A stretch of DNA of 64,000 nucleotides from an uncultured Treponema sp. (GTDB lineage Bacteria > Spirochaetota > Spirochaetia > Treponematales > Treponemataceae). Below are positions 26,450 to 34,742 of this stretch, one piece after another (the stretch's first letter is position 1; the number at the start of each line of letters is the position of its first letter). Below the pieces are notes generated by a model. That model saw only the letters and a program-made list of their open reading frames with translations, ran no database searches and had not been told where the DNA came from. A program made the translations under genes and the position numbers. The stretch is from NCBI GenBank assembly GCA_949299755.1, contig CASGBA010000005.1, positions 1 to 64,000 of the forward strand. The letters are read 5' to 3'.

Positions 26450-26983
26450 TCAGACTTTCTGATAAAAGTCCACTATGGAACGGCCGTAAATCCGCCTGTC
26501 CCTGAGTTCCATGGATGGATTAATAAGGTCTGGCATTTCCGTTTCCCGGGGTCTGTGGATAAGGGCAAACCCTCCTTTTTTCAGTATATCCCTTTCACCG
26601 CATACACTTACAAGTTCCCGGTGGAATTTATAGGGAAAGGGCGGATCGAAGTAAATAATGTCAAAGCTTTCTTTGGAACGTTTCAAATAAAGTTCCGCAG
26701 GTAAAAAACTGCATTTTATTTTAACCGGGGATATGGATATGTTTTTGAAAATGGTTTTTGACTTCCCCCTGTCTTTTTCCACCAGAACCGCTTTTTCCGC
26801 ACCCCTGGAAACCGCTTCCAGGGCACAAACTCCGGAACCGCTGAAAACATCCAGAAAACTTTTTCCGCTTAAATCCCCTAAAACCGCAAAAAAGGATTCC
26901 CTGGCCCTGTCCATGGCCGGTCTTATTTCCCCGGGAGGACATTCAATGTGCCTTCCTTTTAATAATCCGCCTGTTATACGCAT
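26450..26983 (-). CDS. rsmD: 16S rRNA (guanine966-N2)-methyltransferase RsmD
   Basis: This enzyme methylates G966 in the small-subunit rRNA. The 177 residues open with MRITGGLLKGRHI, followed by RPAMDRARESFFAVL, the SAM-binding FLDVFSGSGVCALEAVSRGA and the catalytic YFDPPF. All are standard RsmD features, and length is normal. No ribosome site precedes the ATG. It begins one base after the stop of the unknown gene upstream, so translation is probably coupled. Confidence 0.93.
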   Translation of the reverse strand: MRITGGLLKGRHIECPPGEIRPAMDRARESFFAVLGDLSGKSFLDVFSGSGVCALEAVSRGAEKAVLVEKDRGKSKTIFKNISISPVKIKCSFLPAELYLKRSKESFDIIYFDPPFPYKFHRELVSVCGERDILKKGGFALIHRPRETEMPDLINPSMELRDRRIYGRSIVDFYQKV

Positions 26984-26984
26984 T

Positions 26985-27428
26985 TTACTGGAAATTCAAA
27001 AGTTCCGATAATTCACTGCTGGAAACAATGTCCCTGGAATCCCCGGGCTTTTCTGTCTTTATTATGCTTTCCCGGCTTTCCTTCATTAATTCAGAATGCT
27101 GGGCCCTTATGGTTTGGAGCTTTTGGATTATATCTGAGAAACAGTCTTTCATGGGGGTTTTTCTTTGTAAAATCAGGTCAAGAAGCTTTATGAATTTATC
27201 CTGACAGGAATGTATGGATTGCATAAGGGAAAGGTAATCCGAAAGCTGTCTGTTTTTCTGTATTTGGCCATAAATTTGCTTGATTGTAGAATCAAAAAAC
27301 AAAATATCGTCTACGGTTTTGTTATAAAAGTATTCCTGGGAAAGCTCCAGCAAAAGACCCTCTCTTACATTATCTATTGAACGGGCCAGTTGGTATAAAT
27401 TGTCCTGGAATACAATGTTTTGAAGCAT
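26985..27428 (-). CDS. Helical protein of unknown function upstream of rsmD
   Basis: The 147 residues are almost entirely predicted helix (for example DNLYQLARSIDNVREGLLLE and FDSTIKQIYGQIQKNRQ), with no signal peptide or known motif. It has a strong ribosome site (AGGGGG) and its own promoter with a perfect -10 box. It is transcribed away from rpsF and is followed directly by rsmD. I cannot assign a function. Confidence 0.72.
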   Translation of the reverse strand: MLQNIVFQDNLYQLARSIDNVREGLLLELSQEYFYNKTVDDILFFDSTIKQIYGQIQKNRQLSDYLSLMQSIHSCQDKFIKLLDLILQRKTPMKDCFSDIIQKLQTIRAQHSELMKESRESIIKTEKPGDSRDIVSSSELSELLNFQ

Positions 27429-27450
27429 CTTTCCCCCTAAAATATTTTTT

Positions 27451-27479
27451 ATTATAGAATATATATCGGTTTTTAGGAA
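27451..27479 (-). promoter_or_regulatory. Predicted promoter for the unknown gene-rsmD pair
   Basis: A perfect TATAAT (27456-27451, minus strand) lies 22 bases before the ATG at 27428. TTCCTA (27479-27474) lies 17 bases upstream as a moderate -35. Confidence 0.5.
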
Positions 27480-27513
27480 GGGTGGTTTGAGAAATATTGG
27501 CTCTTCTCTTTAC

Positions 27514-27542
27514 TTGACCAAGGATTGTATATTTGATACCTT
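27514..27542 (+). promoter_or_regulatory. Predicted promoter of the rpsF-ssb-rpsR-rplI-dnaB operon
   Basis: TTGACC (27514-27519), a 17-base spacer and TACCTT (27537-27542) with an extended TGA just before the -10 box. The predicted start leaves a leader of about 50 bases before rpsF. Confidence 0.6.
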
Positions 27543-27558
27543 GGTTAATACAACTCCC

Positions 27559-27579
27559 GCCTGCGCTTAAAGGGCAGGC
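27559..27579 (+). promoter_or_regulatory. Hairpin in the rpsF leader, possible S6:S18 autoregulatory site
   Basis: GCCTGC (27559-27564) pairs with GCAGGC (27574-27579) across a 9-base loop, about 20 bases before the rpsF start. Many bacteria control this operon through an S6:S18-binding leader RNA. Only the stem and position support that here; the conserved CCG-bulge architecture was not confirmed. Confidence 0.3.
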
Positions 27580-27600
27580 CAATAGTCCATAGGAGGAAAA

Positions 27601-27882
27601 ATGAGAGATTATGAGTTGATGGTTGTCTTCCCTTTGGAGGAAGATAAGTTTAAGACGAGTTCAGACGCAATCCGTGGAATTATCAATGCTAATGGTGCCC
27701 AGATTAAGTCTGAAGAACCCTACGGTGACCGGGATTTGGCTTACGAAATTAAAAAGCATACCCGTGGCCGTTATATTCTTTTCAATATCAGTGCCCAGCC
27801 GGAAAAAATCGTTGAAATGGACCGGCAGATTAAGCTGACCCAAAATATCCTTACCTATCTTTTTATCCGTGTGGATGAATAA
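27601..27882 (+). CDS. rpsF: 30S ribosomal protein S6
   Basis: S6 binds S18 on the platform of the small subunit. The 93 residues match from MRDYELMVVFPLEEDKF through EEPYGDRDLAYEIKKHTRGRYILFNI to TQNILTYLFIRVDE. AGGAGG lies just before the ATG. It is the first gene of the classic rpsF-ssb-rpsR-rplI order. Confidence 0.97.
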   Translation: MRDYELMVVFPLEEDKFKTSSDAIRGIINANGAQIKSEEPYGDRDLAYEIKKHTRGRYILFNISAQPEKIVEMDRQIKLTQNILTYLFIRVDE

Positions 27883-27907
27883 GCCTTATTCTTAACGGGA
27901 GGTTTCT

Positions 27908-28396
27908 GTGGCGGATTTGAATCGTGTTATGTTGATTGGAAGGCTTACGAGGGATGCCGAACTGAAATACACTTCGGGTGGCATGGCTGTCTGTAAATTT
28001 TCCATCGCTGTGAATAAATTCCGTAAGAACGGAGACCAGAGGGTTGAGGAAGCTAATTTTTTTGATATTGTTTTGTGGGGCCGTTCCGGGGAAGCCCTTA
28101 ACCAGTATTTGATTAAGGGGAAACAGGTCGCCGTGGACGGGGAACTCCATCAGAACAGGTGGGAACAGGACGGACAGCCGCGCAGCAAGATTGAAATCAT
28201 TGCGACCAATGTGCAGCTTTTGGGTGGTTCTTCCGGTGGCAATTATTCCGGAGGCGGTTATTCCAGTTCCCAGCCGATGAAACCGCAGTCTTCCCCTGAA
28301 GATGGTTGGCAGCGGAATAATGAGCAGAAACCCAGGGATTACCAGGAAATGGATTCCTCCCCGGATTCCGACTTCCCGGACGATATACCCTTTTGA
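27908..28396 (+). CDS. ssb: Single-stranded DNA-binding protein
   Basis: SSB coats single-stranded DNA and recruits repair and replication proteins. The OB fold covers about 1-105 (ADLNRVMLIGRLTRDAELKY, VDGELHQNRWEQDGQPRSKIEI). A Gly/Ser/Gln-rich linker follows, and the acidic tip DFPDDIPF that docks partner proteins is intact. The start is GTG with GGGAGG upstream. Its place between rpsF and rpsR is typical. It has 162 residues. Confidence 0.96.
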   Translation: MADLNRVMLIGRLTRDAELKYTSGGMAVCKFSIAVNKFRKNGDQRVEEANFFDIVLWGRSGEALNQYLIKGKQVAVDGELHQNRWEQDGQPRSKIEIIATNVQLLGGSSGGNYSGGGYSSSQPMKPQSSPEDGWQRNNEQKPRDYQEMDSSPDSDFPDDIPF

Positions 28397-28437
28397 TGGT
28401 TCTGCTTTTGAATTGATTTTACCAGTAGGAGTTTTTT

Positions 28438-28740
28438 ATGGCTAACGAAAAAATGAAAGATATGGAAGGCGATATTTCTTCCCAGGAAGCTTACCGCGAT
28501 GGTGAGGATAAGGGAGCCCGGAAGGGAAAGGTTTTTTTCCGCAAAAAAGTATGCCGCTTTTGCAATCAAAAAACAAAAATAGATTATAAAGATGCGGATA
28601 CCCTCAGGAGGTATACTACTGAGCGGGGAAAGATTCTGCCGAGAAGGATTACAGGAACCTGTGCGAAGCACCAGCGCCGCTTGGCTTTGGAAATCAAGAG
28701 GGCAAGAACCCTGGCCCTGCTTCCTTATGTTTCACCGTAA
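28438..28740 (+). CDS. rpsR: 30S ribosomal protein S18
   Basis: The 100-residue protein carries the S18 core [46 protein letters not shown]. The N-terminal 30 residues are a charged extension. CRFCNQ before the core and TCAKH inside it leave three cysteines, which suggests the zinc-binding form of S18. AGGAG precedes the ATG. It pairs with S6, two genes upstream. Confidence 0.96.
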   Translation: MANEKMKDMEGDISSQEAYRDGEDKGARKGKVFFRKKVCRFCNQKTKIDYKDADTLRRYTTERGKILPRRITGTCAKHQRRLALEIKRARTLALLPYVSP

Positions 28741-28741
28741 G

Positions 28742-28839
28742 GCCGGATTTTCGGCGGATGTTTATTGAGCCGCTAAAATAAATATAACAAATATATTTTT
28801 CAAACCGCCGGGTGTCCAACTCCCGGATGCCGACGGCGG
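28742..28839 (+). promoter_or_regulatory. Structured spacer between rpsR and rplI
   Basis: This 123-base spacer holds several stems: GCCG/CGGC at 28742-28755, an AT-rich stem AAATATA/TATATTT at 28780-28798 followed by T residues, and a GC-rich CCGGG/CCCGG hairpin at 28808-28826. An alternative pairing of CCGCCG (28805-28810) with CGGCGG (28834-28839) would compete with it. It could attenuate or stabilise the rplI-dnaB message. No known family was recognised. Confidence 0.35.
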
Positions 28840-28863
28840 AAAATATCAGGAGAGGAGCTTGAA

Positions 28864-29454
28864 ATGAAAGTAATTTTGAATGAGGATGTAAAACATCTTG
28901 GCGAAGAGGGCGACATAAAAGACGTGGCCAACGGGTATGCCCGTAATTATCTGTTTCCCCGTTCCTATGCGGTTCCCTGCAATCCCATGACGCTTGCTTA
29001 TTTTGAAACACGCAAGGCGGAAATTGAAGCTAAAAAAGAAGCCAAAAGGGCTGATGCCGCCAGTTTGAAGGAAAAACTTGAGGCTGCGGTTGTTAATATT
29101 TCCATGCCTGCCGGTGCAAACGGGAAACTGTACGGCGCCGTTACAAATCAGACCGTAACAGAGGCCCTGCATAACCTTGGCTTTGATATTGAACGCAAGA
29201 GGGTTGAACTTCCCGGTTTGACTTTTAAAAGCGTTGGAAAATACCATGCTGTTGTGCGGCTTTACGAAAACGCTTCCGCCACCATACAGGTTATTGTGTC
29301 AGCCCAAGGGTCTCCTGATGCCGCCCCGAAAACTTCGGATGCCGCCGGAGAAAAAAAAGCCTCTCCCGCGGAAGCTGCCAATGAGCCTGCCGCAGTTGCG
29401 GAGGAATCTTCGGAAACAGACGCTGTTCCGGATTCCGACGGGGAAAATAACTGA
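28864..29454 (+). CDS. rplI: 50S ribosomal protein L9 with acidic C-terminal extension
   Basis: L9 binds 23S rRNA at the base of the L1 stalk. The N-terminal domain (MKVILNEDVKHLGEEGDIKDVANGYARNYL, here given in part), the connecting helix and the C-terminal domain ending in VRLYENASATIQVIV account for about 147 residues. A further ~50 residues rich in Ala, Glu, Ser and Pro follow, making 196 in total against the usual ~150. The extension is low-complexity and probably disordered. AGGAG lies about 10 bases before the ATG. Confidence 0.94.
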   Translation: MKVILNEDVKHLGEEGDIKDVANGYARNYLFPRSYAVPCNPMTLAYFETRKAEIEAKKEAKRADAASLKEKLEAAVVNISMPAGANGKLYGAVTNQTVTEALHNLGFDIERKRVELPGLTFKSVGKYHAVVRLYENASATIQVIVSAQGSPDAAPKTSDAAGEKKASPAEAANEPAAVAEESSETDAVPDSDGENN

Positions 29455-29479
29455 AATTTAACCGGCTCCGGGATTCCCA

Positions 29480-30796
29480 ATGGTTTATCAATTTCCAAAA
29501 GATAAAATTCCGCCTCATGATATGGAGGCGGAGAGTGCGACTCTCGGAGCGATACTTCTCGATCCGGATGCAATAGGTTCGGTAATCCGTTATCTGCGTC
29601 CGGATAATTTTTATTCCCTTCAAAACCAGAAAATATTCGCCGCTATTCTTTCCCTTTACAATGACGGGAAAACCGTGGATTTAATTACCCTTGCGGATAA
29701 GCTCCGTCTTAATGGGGAACTGGATGCGGCCGGCGGTCCGGGATATTTGGCTTCCCTTACTGATACGGTTCCCACCAGCGCCAATGTTGAATATTACGCT
29801 AAAATTGTCCTGGACAGATCCATCAGAAGGAAGCTGCTCAATATTGCGGCTAAAATAGTAGCGGACAGCCATGATGAAACAGAGGAAAGCAGGGTAATCC
29901 TTGAATCCTCCCAAAAACAGCTTTTTGATTTGACGGACGCAAACCAGTCGGCCACAGTGACTTCCCCAAAGGAGCTAATTCCCCGGGCCATCGGAGCCAT
30001 AGAGAATCTTTATAAAAACAGGGACTCTTACAGCGGGATTCCGTCCGGGTTCGGGGATTTGGACGCTATGACCAGCGGCTTCCAAAAATCCGAACTTATT
30101 ATTATTGGGGCACGTCCTTCGGTGGGAAAAACAGCCCTTGCCCTTTCCATGGCCTCCCATATTGCGATAAAAAAGAAAATTCCCGCCGCTTTTTTTTCGT
30201 TGGAAATGTCAGGGCTTCAACTTATGTTCCGTCTCCTTTCTTCAGAATCCCATATTTCCTCCCACAGTATCCGTACCGGCTTTTTAAAATTAACGGATTT
30301 GGAGAACATTCAGGATGCGGCCGGTAAAATTTACGAAGCACCCCTTTACCTTGTTGATATGCCCAACATGAAACTTCTGGATTTAAGGGCTATGGCAAGA
30401 AGGATAAGACAGCAGTACGATGTCCGTATTATTTTTATAGATTATCTCACTTTGATAACGAGTGAAAATAATTTAATACCCCGCCATGAGCAAATAGCGG
30501 AAATATCCCGTTCCCTGAAAGCTTTGGCCCGTGAGCTGGATATTCCGGTAGTGGCTCTTTCACAGGTTAAAAGGGATGCGGAAGGTAAAACGCCCACATT
30601 GGCCGATTTGAGGGAATCGGGTTCCATTGAGCAGGATGCGGATGTGGTTATGTTTTTACACCGGGAGCGGAGTTCCGGCGAAGAAACCATTGACACTAAA
30701 TTGATAGTTGCGAAACAGAGGAACGGTCCGGTTGGAGACATAGAGATACTGTTCCGCCCGAAATATACGGAATTTGTCTCGAAAAACCACGATTAA
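29480..30796 (+). CDS. dnaB: Replicative DNA helicase DnaB
   Basis: DnaB is the hexameric 5'-3' helicase at the replication fork. The 438 residues show the N-terminal helical domain (PHDMEAESATLGAILLDPDA), a linker helix, then the RecA-like domain with Walker A (GARPSVGKTALALS), FFSLEMS, IFIDYLTLI (Walker B) and the DLRESGSIEQDADVV motif that precedes the HRE loop. Length is normal. No strong ribosome site was found. It is the last gene of the ribosomal-protein operon, a common bacterial placement. Confidence 0.96.
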   Translation: MVYQFPKDKIPPHDMEAESATLGAILLDPDAIGSVIRYLRPDNFYSLQNQKIFAAILSLYNDGKTVDLITLADKLRLNGELDAAGGPGYLASLTDTVPTSANVEYYAKIVLDRSIRRKLLNIAAKIVADSHDETEESRVILESSQKQLFDLTDANQSATVTSPKELIPRAIGAIENLYKNRDSYSGIPSGFGDLDAMTSGFQKSELIIIGARPSVGKTALALSMASHIAIKKKIPAAFFSLEMSGLQLMFRLLSSESHISSHSIRTGFLKLTDLENIQDAAGKIYEAPLYLVDMPNMKLLDLRAMARRIRQQYDVRIIFIDYLTLITSENNLIPRHEQIAEISRSLKALARELDIPVVALSQVKRDAEGKTPTLADLRESGSIEQDADVVMFLHRERSSGEETIDTKLIVAKQRNGPVGDIEILFRPKYTEFVSKNHD

Positions 30797-30893
30797 CCTG
30801 TATTGAACACAAGGCTGTTTTCCCCTTGGATTTTGTCCTTTTGCCTTTACGGAGAATATAACTAAAAATATCATGGCGCAAACAGCCGGGATA

Positions 30894-30902
30894 TGGTATA
30901 CT
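30894..30902 (+). promoter_or_regulatory. Extended -10 promoter for hexokinase
   Basis: TGG followed by TATACT (30897-30902) forms an extended -10 element. No strong -35 is present, which fits this promoter class. The predicted start near 30909 gives a leader of about 47 bases. Confidence 0.5.
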
Positions 30903-30910
30903 TGACCAGC

Positions 30911-30928
30911 GCGGTAAAATCATACCGC
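30911..30928 (+). promoter_or_regulatory. Inverted repeat at the predicted 5' end of the hexokinase mRNA
   Basis: GCGGTA and TACCGC flank a 6-base spacer. As DNA it could be an operator just downstream of the -10 box; as RNA it would form a 5'-terminal hairpin. The sequence does not decide between these. Confidence 0.4.
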
Positions 30929-30955
30929 CAATTATGGAAATTTAGCGAGGTATTT

Positions 30956-32284
30956 ATGAATGCTCATAATGCGGTGAATGCTTTTTTCGGTAAACATGGA
31001 TTTGCGCCTTCTACCCCCGATATTTCTTCCGCAGTTTCGGCTCTTTTGTTCGATATGGAAGAAGGATTGGCTTCATCTTCAACAGACAAAAAACTACATT
31101 CTTCCATGCCGATGATTCCCACCTGGACAAAACCTCCGGCCTCCGTTCCCAAAAACGCTTCCATCATTGTTATTGATGCCGGCGGGACAAATTTCCGTTC
31201 CAGCCTTGTTACCTTTGACAAGGACGGAAACCCTTCGATTTCAGATATGCAGAAAACATCCATGCCGGGAACAGACCGGGAATATTCTAAGGATGAGTTT
31301 TTTGATAAAATAGCCGACAATCTGGCTCATTTGAAAAATAAGGCCTCACGAATAGCTTTCTGTTTTTCATATGCTTTTACGGCTTTACCCGGCGGGGACG
31401 GTCAGGTAATAGAGATGTCCAAGGGTGTCCGTGCCCCGGAAGTCCATGGATGTCTCTTGGGGGAAAACCTTTCCAATGCCCTGGTTGCCAAGGGTTGGAA
31501 AAAACCGGAAAAAATTGTGCTGGTTAATGATACATCCGCAGCCCTTCTTGCCGGTGCGTCCGCAGCGGTTAACGGGAAGCTTTACGATTCCTACGTGGGA
31601 TTTATATTGGGTACAGGCATGAATGCCGCCTATATTGAAAGCGAAGAAATCCTGAAAATTGCCAATACAAAAGAAGGGGCGGGTTTCGGTCCCCAGATTG
31701 TGGTTTGTGAATCCGGGAAATCAGACAAAATGGCCTTCTCGGAATTCGATGAAAAAATCCTGAAAATAATAAATACCCCAGCTCCTTATGAACGTATGTG
31801 TTCCGGTGTCTTTTTGGGACCATTGGGACAAATCGCCCTGAAAGCCGCCGCCGATGACGGGATTTTTTCACCGGAAGTTGCCACTAAATTAAAAGCCCTG
31901 GATAACCTTGAGCTTAAAGACATGGATATGTTTTTCTACGGTCCCTACCGGACGGACACCAAATTGGGGGCCATTGTTTCCTGCGGGAATGAATTTGACA
32001 GGGAAGCTGTTTACAGGATACTTGATTCGTTTGTGGAACGTTCCGCCCGGCTGGCAGCCGCCAATATTTCCGCCGCTGTCATAAAATGCGGCAAGGGTTT
32101 TAACCCAGCGCGGCCTGTATGTGTTTTATGTGAAGGTACTACCTTCTTGAAAACCCATAATTTGCGTGACCGGGTTATAGGATATTTGAATACCGAGCTT
32201 ACAGTGAACCGCGGTATCTGGTATGAAATTGTTACAATGGACAATGCCGTTACTCTGGGTACAGCGGTGGCAGGGTTGATTTAG
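30956..32284 (+). CDS. Hexokinase
   Basis: This belongs to the eukaryote-type hexokinase family, which is found in treponemes and phosphorylates glucose at the start of glycolysis. The ATP-binding phosphate-1 motif is VIDAGGTNFRSSLVTF. The sugar-binding region is FCFSYAFTALPGGDGQV, the catalytic Asp lies in VNDTSAALLAG, and a second phosphate loop is LGTGMNAAYIE. The 442-residue length fits the single-unit enzyme. ATG 30956 has GAGG upstream; an upstream TTG in frame is unlikely. Many treponemes use this in place of a PTS for glucose entry (family knowledge). Confidence 0.93.
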   Translation: MNAHNAVNAFFGKHGFAPSTPDISSAVSALLFDMEEGLASSSTDKKLHSSMPMIPTWTKPPASVPKNASIIVIDAGGTNFRSSLVTFDKDGNPSISDMQKTSMPGTDREYSKDEFFDKIADNLAHLKNKASRIAFCFSYAFTALPGGDGQVIEMSKGVRAPEVHGCLLGENLSNALVAKGWKKPEKIVLVNDTSAALLAGASAAVNGKLYDSYVGFILGTGMNAAYIESEEILKIANTKEGAGFGPQIVVCESGKSDKMAFSEFDEKILKIINTPAPYERMCSGVFLGPLGQIALKAAADDGIFSPEVATKLKALDNLELKDMDMFFYGPYRTDTKLGAIVSCGNEFDREAVYRILDSFVERSARLAAANISAAVIKCGKGFNPARPVCVLCEGTTFLKTHNLRDRVIGYLNTELTVNRGIWYEIVTMDNAVTLGTAVAGLI

Positions 32285-32299
32285 GGGGCATTCCTTTGG

Positions 32300-33499
32300 G
32301 TGGAAGGAACGGACGTTAAAATGCTGAATTTTCCTGTTGTTCCTCTTGCCGTGGTGGTTTTAATATTACTCATAATTGCCATTCTGTTTTTTTCAGAAAA
32401 AGGAAAGGGCATCAGGAATATGTGCCGCTTGATAATAACCGGTTTGGATTCCGGCTTTAATATCGGGCAGATTATGTTTCTTGGAAAAATAGGCAAGGCT
32501 GCCGGTTTGGAGGATCCTTCTTCGTTATTCTGGTCATCTTCCGCCATGGATAAATGTACTTCTGAAATAGTAAGGCAAGCTGGTGTTGCCGGCAACAGCG
32601 ATAATACCGCTATACAACATCTCCTTTCTTCCTTGTACGAGTACAGAAATAAAGTCGATTTGGAGCAGTCAAGGGAGAAAAGAGGAATTGAGTCAACCAG
32701 GAATATAAAACCCGGTCAGCGGGTACGTATCCTTTTGGCGGGTGCGGGTGTTTTTAGTTCAAAGGTTGTGTCAAATACAGCGGCTTATTTGAAACTGGAT
32801 TTTCCCCATTCGCCGAACACTTTTGCAACGGAGATTGACTGGCTTTATAAGGAAGTCAAAGTATACTTTTGGCGTATAGACGATGCAGGTTATGAATTTT
32901 CCTCAACAGTTATTCCCAGAGACACGGATGGAGGGAAGGCCGTAATATTTCTTTCACATTCGAATTCTGTTGTCCGTTCCCAAATGAGAAAGTCCAGGCG
33001 CGTTAAGTGTTCCATTTATGCCCAGCTTTACCTTATTAAAGATTCAGGACAGGTTTCCAACCGGATAGAGGCGGAACCCGGTATGAAATGTATGCTTGAA
33101 GATTTATCTGAAAGCGGTGCGATGATTTTAATAGGTGGCAGGGCTGTAAAGGGACTTAAAATCAAGCTTCAGTTTTTAATCCAGGATACCCTGATTATAA
33201 TGACAGGGATTTCCAGGGCGGTGGGATATGACAAAGAAAAGAACCGTTCCCATGTCCATTTTGAATGCGAGCATATTGATCCAAGAATGCGGAATACGGT
33301 GCTTTCATTTGTTTACAATGTGCTGCCGGAGGAAGAAAAACAGGAGATGCAGGCTCTTACCCTTTCTGAGGAAGATAGTAAAATAGACGGAGAGGAGACA
33401 GTAGGACCTTTTTTCAAAGATGATGCGGAAAATAAGGTTAATGAAAGTGGTTTTTCCATGGAAATGCCTGATTTTCTTCAACCCGATGATGCAAAATGA
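32300..33499 (+). CDS. Membrane-anchored PilZ-domain protein (c-di-GMP effector)
   Basis: Residues about 12-31 form one membrane helix (VVPLAVVVLILLIIAILFF). A cytoplasmic region follows, with a YcgR-like N-terminal module (about 135-225) and a PilZ domain (about 228-345). The PilZ domain has both c-di-GMP contacts: RKSRR (RxxxR, residues 230-234) and DLSESG (DxSxxG, residues 268-273). Binding of c-di-GMP is therefore expected. The C-terminus is acidic. A GTG at 32300 with AGGGGG upstream is taken; ATG 32321 is an alternative. In spirochaetes such proteins affect motility and surface behaviour. Confidence 0.85.
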   Translation: MEGTDVKMLNFPVVPLAVVVLILLIIAILFFSEKGKGIRNMCRLIITGLDSGFNIGQIMFLGKIGKAAGLEDPSSLFWSSSAMDKCTSEIVRQAGVAGNSDNTAIQHLLSSLYEYRNKVDLEQSREKRGIESTRNIKPGQRVRILLAGAGVFSSKVVSNTAAYLKLDFPHSPNTFATEIDWLYKEVKVYFWRIDDAGYEFSSTVIPRDTDGGKAVIFLSHSNSVVRSQMRKSRRVKCSIYAQLYLIKDSGQVSNRIEAEPGMKCMLEDLSESGAMILIGGRAVKGLKIKLQFLIQDTLIIMTGISRAVGYDKEKNRSHVHFECEHIDPRMRNTVLSFVYNVLPEEEKQEMQALTLSEEDSKIDGEETVGPFFKDDAENKVNESGFSMEMPDFLQPDDAK

Positions 33500-33522
33500 A
33501 TTACTTCACCGGGAAATTACAT

Positions 33523-33538
33523 CGGAATAAAAATTCCG
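33523..33538 (+). other. Perfect hairpin next to a ribosome site
   Basis: CGGAAT and ATTCCG flank an AAAA loop, and the GGGAGG ribosome site of the gene at 33549 begins at the base of the stem. Folding could affect initiation. Confidence 0.35.
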
Positions 33539-33548
33539 GGAGGAATAT

Positions 33549-34742
33549 ATGATAAAAAAAATTTTTACCTTGCTTATTTTTTCTGTTTTTCTTGGTAGTG
33601 TGCATTCCCATACATCTGCCTCCACCTTGTCTGAGGATCCTATTGTTGTTTCTTACCAGAGGAATTTTATAAGGGCTGGTATCAGCACAAAGCTGGAACT
33701 GCTTTCAGGAGCTTCGGAAATTCCTTCCGTGAATATGACACCTCTGTATTCCGACGCCCTGTATTTTGCCATATCAAGCTTTTATGTATTAGGCGAGGAC
33801 AGACAGCTGGTTGATATAGCCTGTTCCGCGGTAAACGCTGCCGCAGCCGGACAGGATCCTTCAATTCTCCCTTCCATATATGAAATATTCCCTTTGTTTA
33901 CAAATAGTGTTTTAAGGATTTCCTGCATCAATGCCATTGCAAAGTTATCAGGTCCTGAGGGCGAAGGTTTTGAGTTTTTGAAAACCTGGTTCGCTTCAGC
34001 ATTGGATGACTGTGAATCCGGAAAATTTGTTGATCCCAGGATTATGACCAGTGCTTTGGAAGCTTTTGCCGTTCTTGGAAATCCTTCTGTTTTTCCCTTT
34101 GTTTTCAGGGCTGCGGTTTCCAATTTGGATTCTTCAGTTGTGGCAGCGGCTGGGAAAACCATCAATTCCCTTAATGAGGGCTATACTGATAATATTTTAT
34201 CAATCATTTTGGAGAAAAATCCTGAGAAAACCCAGGCAGCCTTTTCATTTGCAGTCTCAAATGAAAATCTTCAGGAAGCGGATTTGGGCATGATTGCCGA
34301 AAATGTTTTTAATACAATGCTTGAGGTGGATTCCCAGGGTAATCCCGACGCAGCCCCTGTCCTGGAGTCATCCCTGGAGGTGCTTACCAGATTAAAATGG
34401 TTCCGGGCTTCCCCGTCTGTGCTCCGGTATTTTTACAGAATGCAAAGTGAATATAAAACGGAAAATATTGGGGCGGAAAAGCTGATTCCGGTGATAAATT
34501 GTTTGGGGGCAATGGGAACCACTGAGGCTGCGCAGGCTCTTTCAATTTTTCTTGGTCTTATGAATTCAGAGACAGAGCAAAAAAAGACCTGCAATGAAAA
34601 TCTCATGCTCTCAATCATAAACGCATTGGGAGACCTCGGCGATAAATCCGCCTTTGATTATCTTCTTTATGTGGGGTATTTGGATTACCCTGAATCCGTT
34701 AAACAGGCCTCCCGCGATGCACTCGCGAGGTTGAAGTGGTAG
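33549..34742 (+). CDS. Exported helical-repeat (HEAT-like) protein
   Basis: The 397-residue protein has a signal peptide at about 1-23 (KKIFTLLIFSVFLGSVHSHT). The mature protein is made of repeated helix pairs of about 35-45 residues, for example LRISCINAIAKLSGPEGEGFEFLKTWF and MLSIINALGDLGDKSAFDYLLYV, closing with SVKQASRDALARLKW. This pattern is HEAT-like, and the protein is probably a periplasmic scaffold. No catalytic motif was seen. It overlaps the ComEC-like gene by 7 bases. The name of the family is not known to me. Confidence 0.76.
   Translation: MIKKIFTLLIFSVFLGSVHSHTSASTLSEDPIVVSYQRNFIRAGISTKLELLSGASEIPSVNMTPLYSDALYFAISSFYVLGEDRQLVDIACSAVNAAAAGQDPSILPSIYEIFPLFTNSVLRISCINAIAKLSGPEGEGFEFLKTWFASALDDCESGKFVDPRIMTSALEAFAVLGNPSVFPFVFRAAVSNLDSSVVAAAGKTINSLNEGYTDNILSIILEKNPEKTQAAFSFAVSNENLQEADLGMIAENVFNTMLEVDSQGNPDAAPVLESSLEVLTRLKWFRASPSVLRYFYRMQSEYKTENIGAEKLIPVINCLGAMGTTEAAQALSIFLGLMNSETEQKKTCNENLMLSIINALGDLGDKSAFDYLLYVGYLDYPESVKQASRDALARLKW

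Noticed and set aside
30902-30907. TTGACC upstream of hexokinase as a -35 box
   Set aside because: No -10-like sequence lies 16-18 bases downstream; the extended -10 just before it explains transcription better.
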